A stretch of DNA of 64,000 bases from Oreocharis arfaki (GCA_013398015.1 VZRR01002859.1:868001-932000); one strand, 5' to 3'; counted from the stretch's first letter, positions 53,401 to 62,258 are shown. Notes: generated from the letters alone by a model not told the origin. Translations and numbers: made by a program.

Positions 53401-56400
53401 TAACAGTGATGATACTTCTTGTTCTGCACATTCCCTGCTGCTCCCACAGCACCAGGGAAAACCTGGAGTGATGCTGCGTTTGGGATGACTTTTCTGTCTC
53501 ATAACATGTTCTCTAAACGTTAATTCTTTTTTTCGTTTTTGCTAATATACGACTTTTTTTTACCTGGATATTTCTGGTGATGTTGTATCCTGGTTTTAGT
53601 TGGGGCAGAGTTGATTTTATTCACAGTAGCCAGTATGAGGCTGTGTTTTGGATTTATGCTGGAAACAGGGTTGATAGCACAAGGATGTTTCATTATTGCC
53701 AGCCAGTGCTCGCACAATGTCAAAGCCTTTTCTGTTCCCTGCCCCACCCCACCAGTGAGGAGGCTGGGGCTGCACAAAGAATTAGAAGGGACACAGCCAG
53801 GACAGGTGACTCCAACTACCAAAGGGATATTCCATACCCTAAACATGGTGCCATGCTCAGTATATAAAGCAGTGGGAAGAAGGAGGAAGCAGGGGGACAT
53901 CTGGAGTTATGCCGTTTGTCTTCCCAAGTCACTGTTATAGGTGATGGGGCCCTGATTAGCTGGGGATGGCTGAGCGCCTGCCTGCCCATGGGAAGCAGTA
54001 AATTAATTCCTTGTTTTGCTTTGCTTGTGTGTGCAGCTTTTGCTTTCCCTATTAAGCTGTCTTTATCTCAAATCACAAACTTTCTCGTTTTCACTCTTCC
54101 GATTCTCTCTCCCATTCCGCCAGGGGGGTGGAAATGAGCAAGTGGCTGCGTGAGGCTGGCGGGGGTTAAACCACGACATAATGCACACATGATTATACAG
54201 AGATGACAACTGGGAAAGCTAATTTGCTTAATCAAATCTTATCAAACCAAACCTGATTAAGGCTATGGGGTGTTCTGACAACTGATGTATATCACTTATT
54301 TTATGTGAACTAATATGTCCCCATTGGAGACGAGAGCAATGTTACAACACAGTATCTTAACATTGTGTGCTCTAGGCCATGTTAATGTCTCGAGCATAAT
54401 GTTCATTTGCTTTTATCTTAGTATTAAAATCATCATCTCTCCCTGGTTAGTACAAGATTAAATGTTACTGTGGTAAATCAATCCCACAGCACATAACAGT
54501 GTAAGTAGACTGTAAATAGACATGGAATTTAGGAGAGAAAATAATGTGTTTAGATAAAATATGTTCTTAAAAGAATGGATTTTGGTTTTACATAAGAAAG
54601 GACTGTAATTTATTAACTAATTATATGTTTTTCATTTTCTCTATCCCACATTTGGCTTTAGGCTATCTGTCTTTGCTGTCCATTACTGTATTTTGTGTCT
54701 GTTACTAGCATATAATTTTTAGTTCTACAGCGAGTGTGGTGAGTAAAGACTGCAAGGTGCAAAGAGGTAAAGGCCAGAGCTTTTGAAGGGCTCTGAATCA
54801 TAAATGTAAAAAAATGATCATGGGTGTAATACTGCAGGCAGTCTCAGATGCACAAAATTATTTCCACTTCAGATAGAAGGCTGATTGGTGTCTTTGGAAA
54901 GAAGCGTGTCTGCTGTCTGCAAACACTTTCTAAGAATTTTGTTTGGCTTGGCTTTATGGAAAGTTGACAGAAGCATTTTTCTTTAATTTTTAATTTTTAC
55001 CTGCTAAATTTCCACACTGTCTGTGTGATTTTACCAAAACAAATACTGTCAAAAGTATAATAGCTATCCTATTGCTCGCAATAGATCACATTCTGAAAAA
55101 ATGTGCTATGGCTTAAGTATTTTATTTCATAAATAGCTTATGCTCAGTTGAAAAGGATTTTCACTTTCACCCTTAGTAAATCCTGACCCTAGACTTAGTT
55201 CTACCTTTGGGTGTTGTTACACTGTGTGTACCTCATAACCTATGAATGCCAGCATTTTACTACTACTGTTCACCACCTCACAAAGCTGTTTTTCTGGCAG
55301 CTTATCTTTCACTTTTATGAAGGACTTTAAGGTCTGCAGAAGGAAAAGAAAATGCCATTAAGAAAAAAAAAATTAAGATGCATTTCCTATGTTTTTGATT
55401 TTAGTCTGTCATGCTGTTTGTATGAATACTATTAGATAGCTATAGTATCTGATATTTATATTCATAAAGGCATGAAAAACTACAACCTTTCAGCCTGTAG
55501 GTATTAAAATCACAACTAGAAGATAGAAGCATAACTTGCAGATCTAATTTGCAGTGGAAAATAATTGTCTTCAAAATGGGGAGTCTGTCTGCTCTTAGTG
55601 GAACAGAAGTGTAAACATACCTTGGTTAATTGGCTGGTAAGTCATACAGGCTAAAGGCTTCCTGGAGTGTAGCAGGCTGTGTAATTTTAGACTATACAGT
55701 GTATAAAAATACACTGCTGAAGGTAACGATGTGGTTCTGGTCTGTTAAAATCCTGGCAAGGGGCATAAGGGAACAGAGGATGCACAGATAAGAGAGGCAC
55801 TCTGTGGGTGATTAGATAAGGTAACCTTTATCTCTCGTAGTGCCGGTGGATTCACGCTATTCGCACATCCAGGATTTTGGTCTATTTTTGAGGCAGAGCT
55901 GTTTAATATCTTTATCCATGGTCTGCATGAGGGGATTGAATGCATGCTTAGTAATAACAAGTCCTGTGAGGAGCTGCTGAGGGAGCTGGGGGTGTTTAGG
56001 CTGGAGAAAAGAAGTCTCGGGGGTGACCTTATTCTCTACAAGTGCCTGAAAGGAGGTTGTGGCCAGGTGGGGGTCAGCGTGTTCTCCCAGGCAGCCAGTG
56101 ACAGGACAAGAAGAAATGGCCTCAAGCTGCACAATGGAAGGTGCAAGTTGGGCATCAGGAAGAATTGCTTCGGTGAAAAGGTCATCAGTCGTTGGAATGA
56201 GCTGCCCAGGGAAGTGGCGGAGTCTCTTTCCCTGGAAGTGTTCAAGAAATGAGTGGATGTGGCACTTAGTGCTATGGTCTCATTGACAAGGTGGTGACCA
56301 ATCAAAGGTTAGGTTTGATGATCTTGGAGGGTTTTTTTAACCTTTATGACTCTGATACAACTGTTGTTGTGTACTTCTCACCGATCCTACTGCTCGTTTC

Positions 56401-57231
56401 TCCACTTCTATAAGGTTAATAACTTCATTTCAGAACAGACTTATGAGATTTTTCTTTCTGGAGAATGTTCTTTTCTTGGTAGAATTAGACACACCTAATG
56501 TTGTGTTTTGTTTTTAAACAAAGTGAATGCTATATGGTTTCAGTGCTTTTGTTGTATTCCACTAGCATCCAAACTATTTTTATTTTAAATTTTTTAAACC
56601 TTATACTTGACATTATTTAGCAAAATTTCTGGTTTTGATGTTTTATGTCATTTTTAAGACTTACGGTCCAATTTACAGCTGCTGGGATCTTCCATAACTC
56701 TCCTGATCAATCTCTCAAAATGTGTCTCTCAAAACTAAAATTTTCTTATAGATTGCTTATGGTTTGGGGTTTGGTTCGTCTGAGGAGATAAAAGGGATGG
56801 AGAGAGGAATTTACATAGTGTGTCGAAAATATGGTGGGCACATGACTTTAGAGAAACCTGTATTACATGTTGAGCCTTCTCACTGTAGAACTGAAAATGG
56901 ACCCTCTTGGTTTCAGTCGGCTGTTGCAATGAATTCCTTTAAAATTAGTGGACTTACTTTTATGGAAATGTGGATGTGCAAGTATTTGTCGGATGAAGTT
57001 CTTAATTGACATTATAGGTGTTTTAAAATGTATTTGTTTTGATTTTAGTTTTACATATAAGGCATCTTTCTCCGCAGTGGTTGCATTACTGAAAAATCAT
57101 GAGTCTGATATGACTTGGGTAGTTGTTGTTAACCTCAGAAGTGTGGAGAGCTTCTAATTGATCAATTTGTTTTGTAGGGTGAGATGGGTGTGAAAGGACC
57201 AGACGGTGTTGCTGGTCTGCCTGGTGAAAAG
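14325..57231 (+). CDS. COL19A1: COL19A1, 5' portion of spliced coding sequence (9 exons, continues past window)
   Basis: Spliced from nine exons with matching phases, this encodes the first 330 residues of collagen alpha-1(XIX), a secreted FACIT-type collagen of basement-membrane zones that is linked in mammals to muscle and synapse development. In order the protein shows a signal peptide (about residues 1-24), a short segment with one Cys, a TSPN/laminin-G-like domain (about 55-250), a Cys-containing linker ending in a C-x-C pair, and Gly-X-Y repeats from residue 292. Ten cysteines follow the signal peptide, and as I recall the human protein they fall at the same places. Blocks such as LPEEYS, FRVRR, FDRQWHKLGIS and VTAHASK identify type XIX rather than IX, XVI or XXI; there is no vWA domain as in XXI. 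Only the N-terminal non-collagenous domain and the start of the first collagenous domain are here; the rest lies downstream. The exon identification is direct; function is family knowledge. Confidence 0.95.
17520..18660 (-). mobile_element. CR1 LINE fragment, antisense (about 1.1 kb)
   Basis: Read on the minus strand this contains typical CR1 reverse-transcriptase-region and 3' sequences: a 'ctggatttctgcaaggcctttgacatggt' type block near 18490-18520, 'gcaaatttgctgatgac'-like sequence near 18240, 'ctggagcatctctcctgagag' near 17780, and 'ctggaacaggttgcccagag' near 17580-17600. The last ~60 bases and tail of CR1 are missing or diverged. Many stops and indels show an old, dead copy. Confidence 0.92.
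19652..19676 (+). repeat. T25 homopolymer
   Basis: Twenty-five consecutive T followed by gcag. On the minus strand it is a poly-A run, perhaps a retroposed tail, though no element body was recognised beside it. Confidence 0.95.
21480..21498 (+). repeat. A19 homopolymer
   Basis: Nineteen consecutive A; no retroposed body recognised upstream. Confidence 0.95.
22701..22775 (+). CDS. COL19A1: COL19A1 second coding exon (diverged N-terminal segment)
   Basis: A 75-bp exon, phase 1 to phase 1, between acceptor ctcttgaag (22700) and donor atcag|gtaaat. It reads A-V-C-P-L-M-K ... G-V-S, with split Gly codons at both junctions. The human exon, as I recall it, encodes the same number of residues with the same single Cys-Pro near its start and Val-Ser-Gly at its end, but the middle is poorly conserved. 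It supplies the first cysteine of the mature N-terminal domain. The evidence is exact length, both phases, the Cys-Pro anchor, the V-S-G end and its place between the two flanking exons. The acceptor has a short pyrimidine tract, so RNA support would be welcome. Confidence 0.75.
22776..23273 (+). other. COL19A1: Short COL19A1 intron (498 bp)
   Basis: Lies between the diverged exon and the TSPN start exon, phase 1. AT-rich, no repeat seen; ends in a long T-rich stretch before ccag. Confidence 0.8.
23274..23373 (+). CDS. COL19A1: COL19A1 exon: start of TSPN domain
   Basis: A 100-bp exon with acceptor gcatattttccag (23273) and donor ACAAG|gtaaga. It begins with two bases of a split Gly codon, then reads FDLAESFSLRQTSC...CFKLGSAPLIRDT and ends with two bases of an Arg codon completed at 43113. 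It forms the first strands of the thrombospondin-N-terminal-like (laminin-G-like) domain and carries two cysteines. Similarity to collagen XIX (GFDL.-.SFSLR and CFKLGSA.LIRDT) is strong. Only about 500 bp separate it from the preceding exon, while the following intron is about 19.7 kb. Confidence 0.94.
25571..25614 (+). repeat. Exact 22-bp tandem duplication
   Basis: The unit atgaatatagttaggcagaa plus aa occurs twice head to tail without mismatch; a recent replication-slippage product. Confidence 0.95.
31430..31656 (+). mobile_element. CR1 LINE 3' fragment, sense
   Basis: Shows the CR1 3' signature: 'gatgttaggaatttttttcc', 'actgcccagggatgcagtg', 'tccctggaagcgtac', 'ggttggacttgatgatctta' and 'ttccagccttaacaattctg'. 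About 225 bp, 5'-truncated, moderately diverged. Confidence 0.92.
32950..33058 (+). mobile_element. CR1 LINE 3' tail, sense
   Basis: 'ggctctaggtgaccctgc...gagcaggaggcttgg' followed by 'gatgacctccagaggttcct' and 'tccaacctcagccattctg' is the common CR1 terminal segment. About 110 bp. Confidence 0.9.
35393..35413. repeat. Perfect 10-bp inverted repeat, 1-base centre
   Basis: CAATAGACAA-A-TTGTCTATTG; arms are exact reverse complements. Confidence 0.95.
37909..37960. repeat. Two adjacent perfect hairpins
   Basis: The first has arms ttgtaacat (37909-37917) and atgttacaa (37922-37930) with a 4-base loop. The second has arms tgacatatacc (37932-37942) and ggtatatgtca (37950-37960) with a 7-base loop. 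Only one base separates them. Confidence 0.93.
40625..40800 (+). mobile_element. Diverged CR1 LINE fragment, sense
   Basis: 'cagacactggaacaggtttcccaaggagctgtgg' and, further on, 'ggttgtccccgctttaagcacaggattagatc...' and 'ccagaggtac' follow the order of the CR1 3' region, with many substitutions and a decayed tail. Confidence 0.75.
42600..42830 (-). mobile_element. Diverged CR1 LINE fragment, antisense
   Basis: On the + strand 'atcaaatccctgctcaaagc', 'gccctgtccagctgtgtttt' and 'gaaagtctccaaggacaggg' are the reverse complement of the usual CR1 3' stretch (…ggagattttcaaaac…ggacagggc…gctttgagcaggg…). Old copy. Confidence 0.72.
43113..43236 (+). CDS. COL19A1: COL19A1 exon: TSPN domain, RVRR block
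   Basis: A 124-bp exon with a pyrimidine-rich acceptor (cctcctcttccag, ending 43112) and donor CCTGAG|gttaga. It completes the split Arg codon and encodes QVFPNGLPEEYSLIATFRVR followed by RSTKKERWYIWQVLNQYDTPE, ending in phase 0. These are core beta-strands of the TSPN/laminin-G fold; LPEEYS, FRVRR and KERW are diagnostic for collagen XIX. From 43138 onward the exon and its downstream intron are repeated exactly 294 bp further on. This first copy is the one with an intact acceptor and start, so it is the functional exon. Confidence 0.95.
43138..43417 (+). repeat. Direct repeat copy 1 (280 bp) covering most of the TSPN exon
   Basis: Bases 43138-43417 reappear without a visible mismatch at 43432-43711. 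The unit starts inside the exon (gaagaatactctc...) and runs into the following intron (ends ...tagcagaatct). A short unrelated spacer and one N lie between the copies. Confidence 0.97.
43237..43921 (+). other. COL19A1: COL19A1 intron containing the duplicated exon copy
   Basis: 685 bp as assembled. If the duplication is an artefact the true intron would be about 294 bp shorter, or would contain unassembled sequence at the N. Confidence 0.85.
43432..43711 (+). repeat. COL19A1: Direct repeat copy 2: broken exon copy, probable assembly artefact
   Basis: An exact second copy of 43138-43417. It holds exon bases from Glu-Glu-Tyr-Ser to the gttaga donor (43432-43530) but lacks the first 25 exon bases and any splice acceptor; it is preceded by ttagatttta and a single N at 43431. 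It could not be spliced as a normal exon. Identity over both exon and intron, together with the N, points to an overlapping-contig or haplotype join error rather than a real duplication. Confidence 0.9.
43922..44197 (+). CDS. COL19A1: COL19A1 exon: main body of TSPN domain
   Basis: The largest exon seen (276 bp, 92 codons, phase 0 on both sides), with acceptor cttgctttcag (43921) and donor GTAGAT|gtgagt. It reads ISVLLDGTKKVVEY ... FDRQWHKLGISVQS ... LYLDCNLIERK ... GRTLIASR ... KPVD. The D.QWHKLG.S.Q....LY.DC..I pattern is the hallmark of the TSPN domain of FACIT collagens and thrombospondins, and it includes one conserved Cys. The TSPN/laminin-G fold often serves in matrix or heparin binding; no specific basic cluster is claimed here. 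Confidence 0.97.
44198..45936 (+). other. COL19A1: COL19A1 intron (1.7 kb)
   Basis: Phase 0. Somewhat GC-richer between 44730 and 45400, where overlapping open frames occur (longest 44732-45226), but these match nothing known and lack splice-compatible context. No repeat recognised. Confidence 0.8.
45937..46017 (+). CDS. COL19A1: COL19A1 exon: end of TSPN domain with Cys-Cys pair
   Basis: An 81-bp, 27-codon, phase-0 exon with acceptor tatttcttaatag (45936) and donor GACTTG|gtaagt. It reads IELHHIAVYCNSQLATEDTC followed by CEISADL. IELH..-.YC is the typical last strand of a TSPN domain, whose Cys pairs with an earlier one in related proteins. The adjacent C-C pair and following E-I-S match type XIX. 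The last three residues (ADL) differ from the human sequence as I recall it but keep the length. Confidence 0.95.
46495..46562 (+). mobile_element. CR1 LINE 3' tail, sense
   Basis: 'ggtaggttgacgcttaatcctgaaggtctcttccaaccttgatgattctatga' is the terminal CR1 segment with its diagnostic end. Confidence 0.85.
46690..46755 (-). mobile_element. Possible CR1 3' end, antisense
   Basis: 'agaaccatagaaatgcttga' followed by 'gttgtagatg' and 'catcctagccca' resembles the reverse complement of a CR1 end (catagaatggtttgagttggaaggg...). Short and worn. Confidence 0.4.
46853..46880 (+). repeat. Exact 14-bp tandem duplication
   Basis: gatcaggctcctct occurs twice head to tail. Confidence 0.95.
48179..48304 (+). 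CDS. COL19A1: COL19A1 exon: linker between TSPN and first collagenous domain
   Basis: A 126-bp, 42-codon, phase-0 exon with acceptor tcttttattctag (48178) and donor CCAAAAAAA|gtataa. It begins C-P-Q-E-E, contains the strongly conserved SPVTAHASK stretch, and ends R-C-Y-C-F-P-K-K. The human exon has the same 42-residue length, an opening Cys-Pro, VTAHASK at the same position and a C-x-C motif three codons before the end (from memory). The cysteines just before the triple helix may form interchain bonds, which is an inference from FACIT biology. A longer open frame (48052-48348) covers the same bases in a different frame, so ORF length alone would have given the wrong protein. The donor is rather weak. 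Confidence 0.93.
48305..48772 (+). other. COL19A1: Short COL19A1 intron (468 bp)
   Basis: Phase 0, very AT-rich, between the linker exon and the first Gly-X-Y exon. No feature seen. Confidence 0.85.
48773..48835 (+). CDS. COL19A1: COL19A1 exon: first Gly-X-Y repeats
   Basis: A 63-bp, phase-0 exon encoding seven uninterrupted Gly-X-Y triplets, GEAGLPGVAGLPGQKGEKGE plus K, between acceptor tttaaaatcag (48772) and donor GAAAAG|gtaaaa. Starting with a whole Gly codon and being a multiple of 9 bp are typical of fibrillar-type and FACIT collagen exons. It opens the N-terminal-most collagenous domain and is only 468 bp from the linker exon. K-G-E triplets are common in triple-helix stabilisation. 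Confidence 0.96.
53583..54178 (+). mobile_element. Solo LTR of an endogenous retrovirus (ERVL/ERVK-type, avian)
   Basis: About 596 bp, GC-richer than its surroundings. It begins near 'tgtatcctggttttagttgg' and ends 'ggggttaaaccacgaca', the terminal motifs I recall for a common neoavian LTR group. A TATA-like tatataaag near 53860 supports + orientation. The flanks give an imperfect 5-bp pair, tgatg (53578-53582) and taatg (54179-54183), which may be the target-site duplication. No internal gag/pol sequence or second LTR is nearby, so it is a solo LTR. The family assignment is from memory. Confidence 0.78.
55855..56352 (+). mobile_element. CR1 LINE fragment, sense, with open C-terminal frame
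   Basis: About 500 bp of CR1. The reading frame through 55944-56252 gives the typical C-terminus of the CR1 polyprotein (…LGVFRLEKRSLGGDLI…, RWNELPREVAESLSLEVFKK), followed by the CR1 3' UTR 'ggtttgatgatcttggaggg...aacctttatgactctg'. A 5' block around 55880-55945 resembles an earlier CR1 part, so there may be an internal deletion. It lacks the rest of the ORF, so it is not autonomous. Confidence 0.93.
57178..57231 (+). CDS. COL19A1: COL19A1 exon: 54-bp Gly-X-Y exon
   Basis: An exact 54-bp exon, the classic collagen exon unit, with acceptor ttgttttgtag (57177) and donor GAAAAG|gtatgt. It encodes GEMGVKGPDGVAGLPGEK, six perfect Gly-X-Y triplets, and joins in frame to the 48773-48835 exon. It corresponds to the 18-residue GENGLHG... 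exon of the human gene as I recall it. No further collagenous exon is recognisable from here to 64000, so the next intron exceeds 6.7 kb. Confidence 0.96.
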
Positions 57232-58289
57232 GTATGTACATATGTTGATATGTGGTTTAACTCACGGATTATGTCAGTGGCTTCTCTGTAATTGTGTACA
57301 GAAATGAGAGCGTAGAACATTGCTGTTCGAACACTAATGTCTTACCTGCACTGCCGTGTTTTTGTAGCACACTGGAAAAGCTGTTCAGATCAGTAGTATT
57401 CTCTGCAGATGTGCGTGTTTGGTGGGGGTTTTTCTCCAAGCAGTGGGGGTTATATAGCGAGCTAAAGGAAGCCATTTGTTCTGCTTGCCCAGTTCATGGA
57501 CTGCAAGCTCAGATAAGAGCTCTTGTGCACTCAGCAGTTTCCTTGGTAGAGCTTGAGATAAACACCACTGACTTCTTAATCGAAGATTTGGGATAGCCAT
57601 GGCTAAGAAGGCATGCCAGCCTACTGGTGTATTAAAGCATAAGTTTCACTGCATTTTAAAATGTTAGTGTGCAAAATAAGACAGTTGTATGCACTTATTG
57701 GGTTCAGTGCTACTGACCTGTATTAGAGGAAGTCTGTAAGTCTAATATCTAGCATCTTCATTATAGAGACAGCCCTCATAACACTGAGGAAACAGCCTGT
57801 TGCTGTCAGGCTTAAAAGCTGTGGGTTTACAGGATATAAAATTAGGAAACTGTATTTTATTTTTACTTACTATTTCTGTCTGAAATTGTGATTTGGTGAA
57901 AATGTGAGGTAGATGTATATTACCAAAGTTATGAGTTAAAATCAAGGTATTTTTCATTGATATTAAGTTATATGTGGTGGAAAACTGGAGAACAGGCTGC
58001 AAAGATGTTCAAAGGACTTTGCAATGTTGAGGGACTGAATTGTCAAGTGTTATGTAAAACTCTGAGAAAGCAATAGTCAAGTGATGCAGATGAAGAGGAA
58101 AGCAAAGGAAGCATTATACATTTCATGTCAGACTGGACTAGATATTGCTGCTCGTGAAAGTGGTTTTGGGATTACAGATCAAGGGAAACATGGACTCACT
58201 AGTCAGATAAACAAATAGTATTTAAGAATTACTAGGAAAGGAATAGGGAATAAAGCACAAGCATTTTAATGTCACCATTTTTTAATGAA

Positions 58290-58620
58290 TCTGTATTATG
58301 CTGCAACTTGAATGGTGTATACAGTTCTGGTTCTCACACCTCAGTGTGCATCTAATGATACCAGAAGAAATTCAGAGGTGTCAAGAATGATCAAGAGCAC
58401 TGGACGTCTTCCAATTAAGGTGTGACAATGAGGACTTCAATGTAAAAAAGGCACAAATAAGAAGAAACATGTCATGTTCTGTTCTCTCTACAGTCCAGAA
58501 TGGAGCAGAAAAGATTAATATGGATTTATTTATTTCTTTTAATCTTCAGTGTGTGAATTAGCGCACCAAACCTATCTGACAGCAATTTCAAAAAAGATAG
58601 AAAGGGCTCATTCTTCCTGT
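58290..58620 (+). mobile_element. Probable ancient CR1/L3-like LINE fragment
   Basis: 'gtatacagttctggttctcacacctc...', then 'agaaattcagaggtgtcaag' and 'aatgatcaagagcactggacg' follow the order of a CR1-superfamily 3' region ('cagttctggtcacc…agaggtgcagagg…atgatcaagggc…') but are badly decayed. Confidence 0.5.
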
Positions 58621-59524
58621 TACAATATTACAGTTTGAACACTGCAACAGAACCTGAAAAGTCTGAAAACGTATTAGAAAATTAATGGAGTAAAATTCCA
58701 TGGAGTGTGTTGATTTGCTTGTCTGAAAGTTCTTGGACTTCAAGAGGCTGGAGTCTGGGAAAGCCACAGGAGAAGTCTTTATGGCTTCACTGTTGTTATA
58801 TTTTTCCATAGACGTCTGTTGTTGCCACAATTGTAGTCCTGTAATTGACTGGAGAAACCTTTGTTTTGATCCAGATAGACAGTGTTTGACTTTACTATAC
58901 TCCTAGATGTGAATTAATGGAAAGAGTTATTGTAAAGCATTGTAGATTGAGATTGATCTACAATGAAGCTGTGTTTTCCCTTGGCTCTTTCTGTAGCTCC
59001 TACTCTGATGTTATCTTGCTTTAAACTTACCAGGCTACGCTGCTTTTCCAGTCCAAGTTATTATTATTACAGTTTCCATGGTTAATATTGTTTGGGTTTT
59101 TTTGCTAAGCGCCTTGCAAATTCATTGTCAGGCTAAATCCCAAAGCTCCTGTTAGTTTACATGAAGCTTAACAGTCAGATCATATTTAATATCAAGACAT
59201 TGTACTTTTCCTGAACATTAAAACTCTTTTAATTCAGCCTATATGAAATACCATTGCTGAAAATTGAAAATGAACTACCGTGAAATATGAAACTGTCAAA
59301 CATGAAAACTTCTAAAATAAAAAAAAAGGCAAATAATTTGTACATGCATAGCTAGATGTAGAAACTGAGATCCAGCTACCCAGCTTCTGCTAGTCAGAGT
59401 GGTTATGTCTGTGTGGACAAGTCCAGTGCTGTATACATTTAGCTCCTTTCTGGAGCTATAATGAATATTTTCCTCATGTTGTGAAAGGTGTTAATATGTT
59501 GTGTCTCTCAGGTGATGCATCAAC

Positions 59525-59757
59525 TATATAAATTTGTAGAGTCTTTTATTTTTGTGCTCCCTTAAGCATGGTGTTCTGGATGCTAACATTGTACATAGAG
59601 TTAAAGACAATAAAGTAGAGGAGCAGCACCAAACCTGCCTGAGTTTGAGAAGCATTTGGACAACACCCTCAGGCACAGAGTGGGATTCTGTGCAGGTCCA
59701 GGAATTGGACTTGAAGATTCTCACGGGTCCCTTGCAACTCAGCATGTTCTATGATAA
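59525..59757 (+). mobile_element. CR1 LINE 3' fragment, sense
   Basis: 'cctgagtttgagaagcattt', 'ggacaacaccctcaggcaca', 'gtccaggaattggacttgaa' and 'cccttgcaactcagcatgtt' followed by ctatgat match a CR1 subfamily 3' end closely. The body starts at an uncertain point near 59525. Confidence 0.88.
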
Positions 59758-62039
59758 GAATACTCTAAGCACTGTTGTTTGCAAAGGCATCTCCTACATT
59801 TCAGGATGTTAAGGTGCAGACTGTACAGTGCTGGGAGAGCATTCTAAGGAGCTACTGCTGTTTGTGTATCTTCAACAGACATTATCTATTGTTGGAGATG
59901 TTAAGTTGCTTAGTATGGCTATTCTTACATTTTTGCTCTGTGTATTTTTGAGCTTTGTGCAGATGTGCACCTGAGTCACTAGCTAGAAACAGGAAGAAGG
60001 AAAAAGAAATTTTAATTTTTCTAATGTAACTGAAGTTTCAGGCTTCAAAGAACAGAGGTGCTCTTGTTAATGCTCCCAAAAGCTATCCACTGCAATATGC
60101 CTTTGCTTATACTTCATTCCCTGGGTTAAGGTTCAGAGAATAAATAAGCAATAGATTTTACTCATGTTGTTATGCACAAGCAACCATATCAATTCATTTG
60201 ACCTATTTTAGATGTTTACCTTAGAGTGAGATAAACTTGGCTGTTGGAAGTCCTGGTTTTTTTAGGCTGATTATCTCAAACATACCTGATGTAATGAAAA
60301 ACTAAACTCAGAATAATACTATGCAATGGACTTTATTACTTGAGAGAATTTTAACAGGAGAATCTCCCAGAACAATGCTTGATGCTCATATACTTAATTT
60401 TCAAGATGTGGGTAAATGGTGAGATATCTGTAAGGCTTCATATATGGCCTTGACTTTCAAGGATCTAAAGTGTGAAAATTGTTCAGTCTGTCTTCAGATA
60501 TGACAGACACTTTGCCTTCTGTCACTTTCAAGACATACTGTCACTGACAAAATAATTCCCCATTCACTAAATGCTGCAGTGGTTTTGTGACAGTCTGCTG
60601 CTAATAGGTGCACAAGTAAGTGGTGTAGACTTCCAGGAGGCTCTTGCCAATTAAGAGGTTGGATCTGCTGAAGGCCAATATGGAGAACAGAATTTAAGGC
60701 TTAATGCCTCTAGGGTAACGTAAGAATAGCTCTAACACCCTAAAGAAAACAGGAATGTTCTGGCCATAATTCAGCAGTCTTGCGGATTTTTCTGATGCAG
60801 TTTTTGTAAGCTGCCAACGTAAAAAATGAGGTTTCATTGACTGGTCACACACCACAAGGTGCCTGTTGTCTCATCAGCCTTCAGGTAAAAAGAAGTCAGT
60901 GTGATGGTGCTAATGACAAATCTAGAGAGTCAAGCATCTAATGCAGACCCTGTGGAGCCCTACCTCAGGCCCCCAAATTCACGACACAGTAGAAAATCAG
61001 CACCATGACATATAAGAATGTCTGTTTGATGTCCAACTACCTAGTTCCTTCATCCCCATCTTTTTTCGGGGAGCTGTCTTGAGAGACTTTTCTTTTAAAT
61101 AGTAAAACCTACTTGGGGCAACAGGACAAATTCTTGAGATTATCAGAAGAGATGGTTCTGGGGTATTTGTTTATAATTCTGAAATAAGGGGATAGTAGTC
61201 TTCCCTTGGAGGGAAACTTGCTTCCTTTGTAGGCTATGAGAAGAGATGGCATACAGTGGCATGATCCCTTTCCTGCAATCAGGACTGATTTGTAGCTCAG
61301 CCTTCTGGGCACACTTCTTCAAGGTATCTGTCAAACCATGATACAAGAACAACTGGAAGTTGTGGTTAATCAGAATCCCTGTGCATATGAGACCTTAGGC
61401 GCTGTCCTTCTGGCAATGTTCAGCAAAGTCTGTGAGAACAGAAGAAATGTGTTGAAGGAAGCACTGTGTTAGCCTGCTTTTTGGTGACTAGCAAGTGAAA
61501 CTGCCTCTGGATACACTTCTGAAGCCATTTAGTATAACTGGATTGTAGCCAGAGTGCTGGTTATGGCATGAGAAATTAAATCTGTCCCTAAAGTGGAGAT
61601 TTGAGGTGACTGGACTGCTTTAAGATTTATTATGACAGTCACCTATCTGCTCCACAAATTAATGAATCCTGATCTAGCAGTTAGACTCATTATGGCAACA
61701 AAAACTGATTGCTCAGTCATTAAGAACGATCTTCACCCACCACTGCTGTGTGCAGGGTCACATCACTGGCACGACCTGAGCAAGGTCTATACACCACTGC
61801 AAAGTATTTCTTTTTTTAAAAGTTTAATTATTTTCCTAGTGTTCCTATAGTACTGAAATGGTGAGACAAGGCTCCTGTTGGTGAGACCCCCAGGCTTCTC
61901 CCTAACTGAAGTCATTATGTCATCTTTCTTCCATACAAGTTCAATGTGGGCAGGTCCTTCCCATAGCACCCACTGGGGGATTGTGACAGACTTCTCTGGC
62001 ATGTGTTTTGTGTTTGGACTCATCACAAAGCAGATCATG

Positions 62040-62258
62040 TGACAGATCCTTCCAATACTTAAAGGGGGCTTGTAAAAAAGGAGAAAGAGCTACCTTTTAC
62101 ATGGGCAGATAATGATAGGACAAGGGGGAATGGCTTTAAACTGAAATATGAGAGTTTTAGATTATATATGGGTGGTATCCCTGCCCATGGTGGAGGGGTA
62201 GGAACTAGATGATCTTCAAGATCTGTTTCAACCCAAGCGTTTCTATGATTCTATGGAA
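62040..62258 (+). mobile_element. CR1 LINE 3' fragment, sense
   Basis: 'gataggacaagggggaatgg', 'ctttaaactgaaatatgaga', 'ggtatccctgcccatggtgg' and the tail 'tctgtttcaacccaagcgtt' plus tctatgattctatgg are canonical CR1, with an internal deletion between the 'gagattag' part and 'ggtatccctgcc'. Confidence 0.92.

Larger units (their letters stand above)
48836..57177 (+). other. COL19A1: COL19A1 intron between the first two collagenous exons (8.3 kb)
   Basis: Phase 0. Contains a GC-richer unidentified block (53140-53500), an LTR (53583-54178) and a CR1 with an open C-terminal frame (55855-56352). No Gly-X-Y exon was found inside; the flanking exons are consecutive in human collagen XIX as I recall it. 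Confidence 0.8.
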
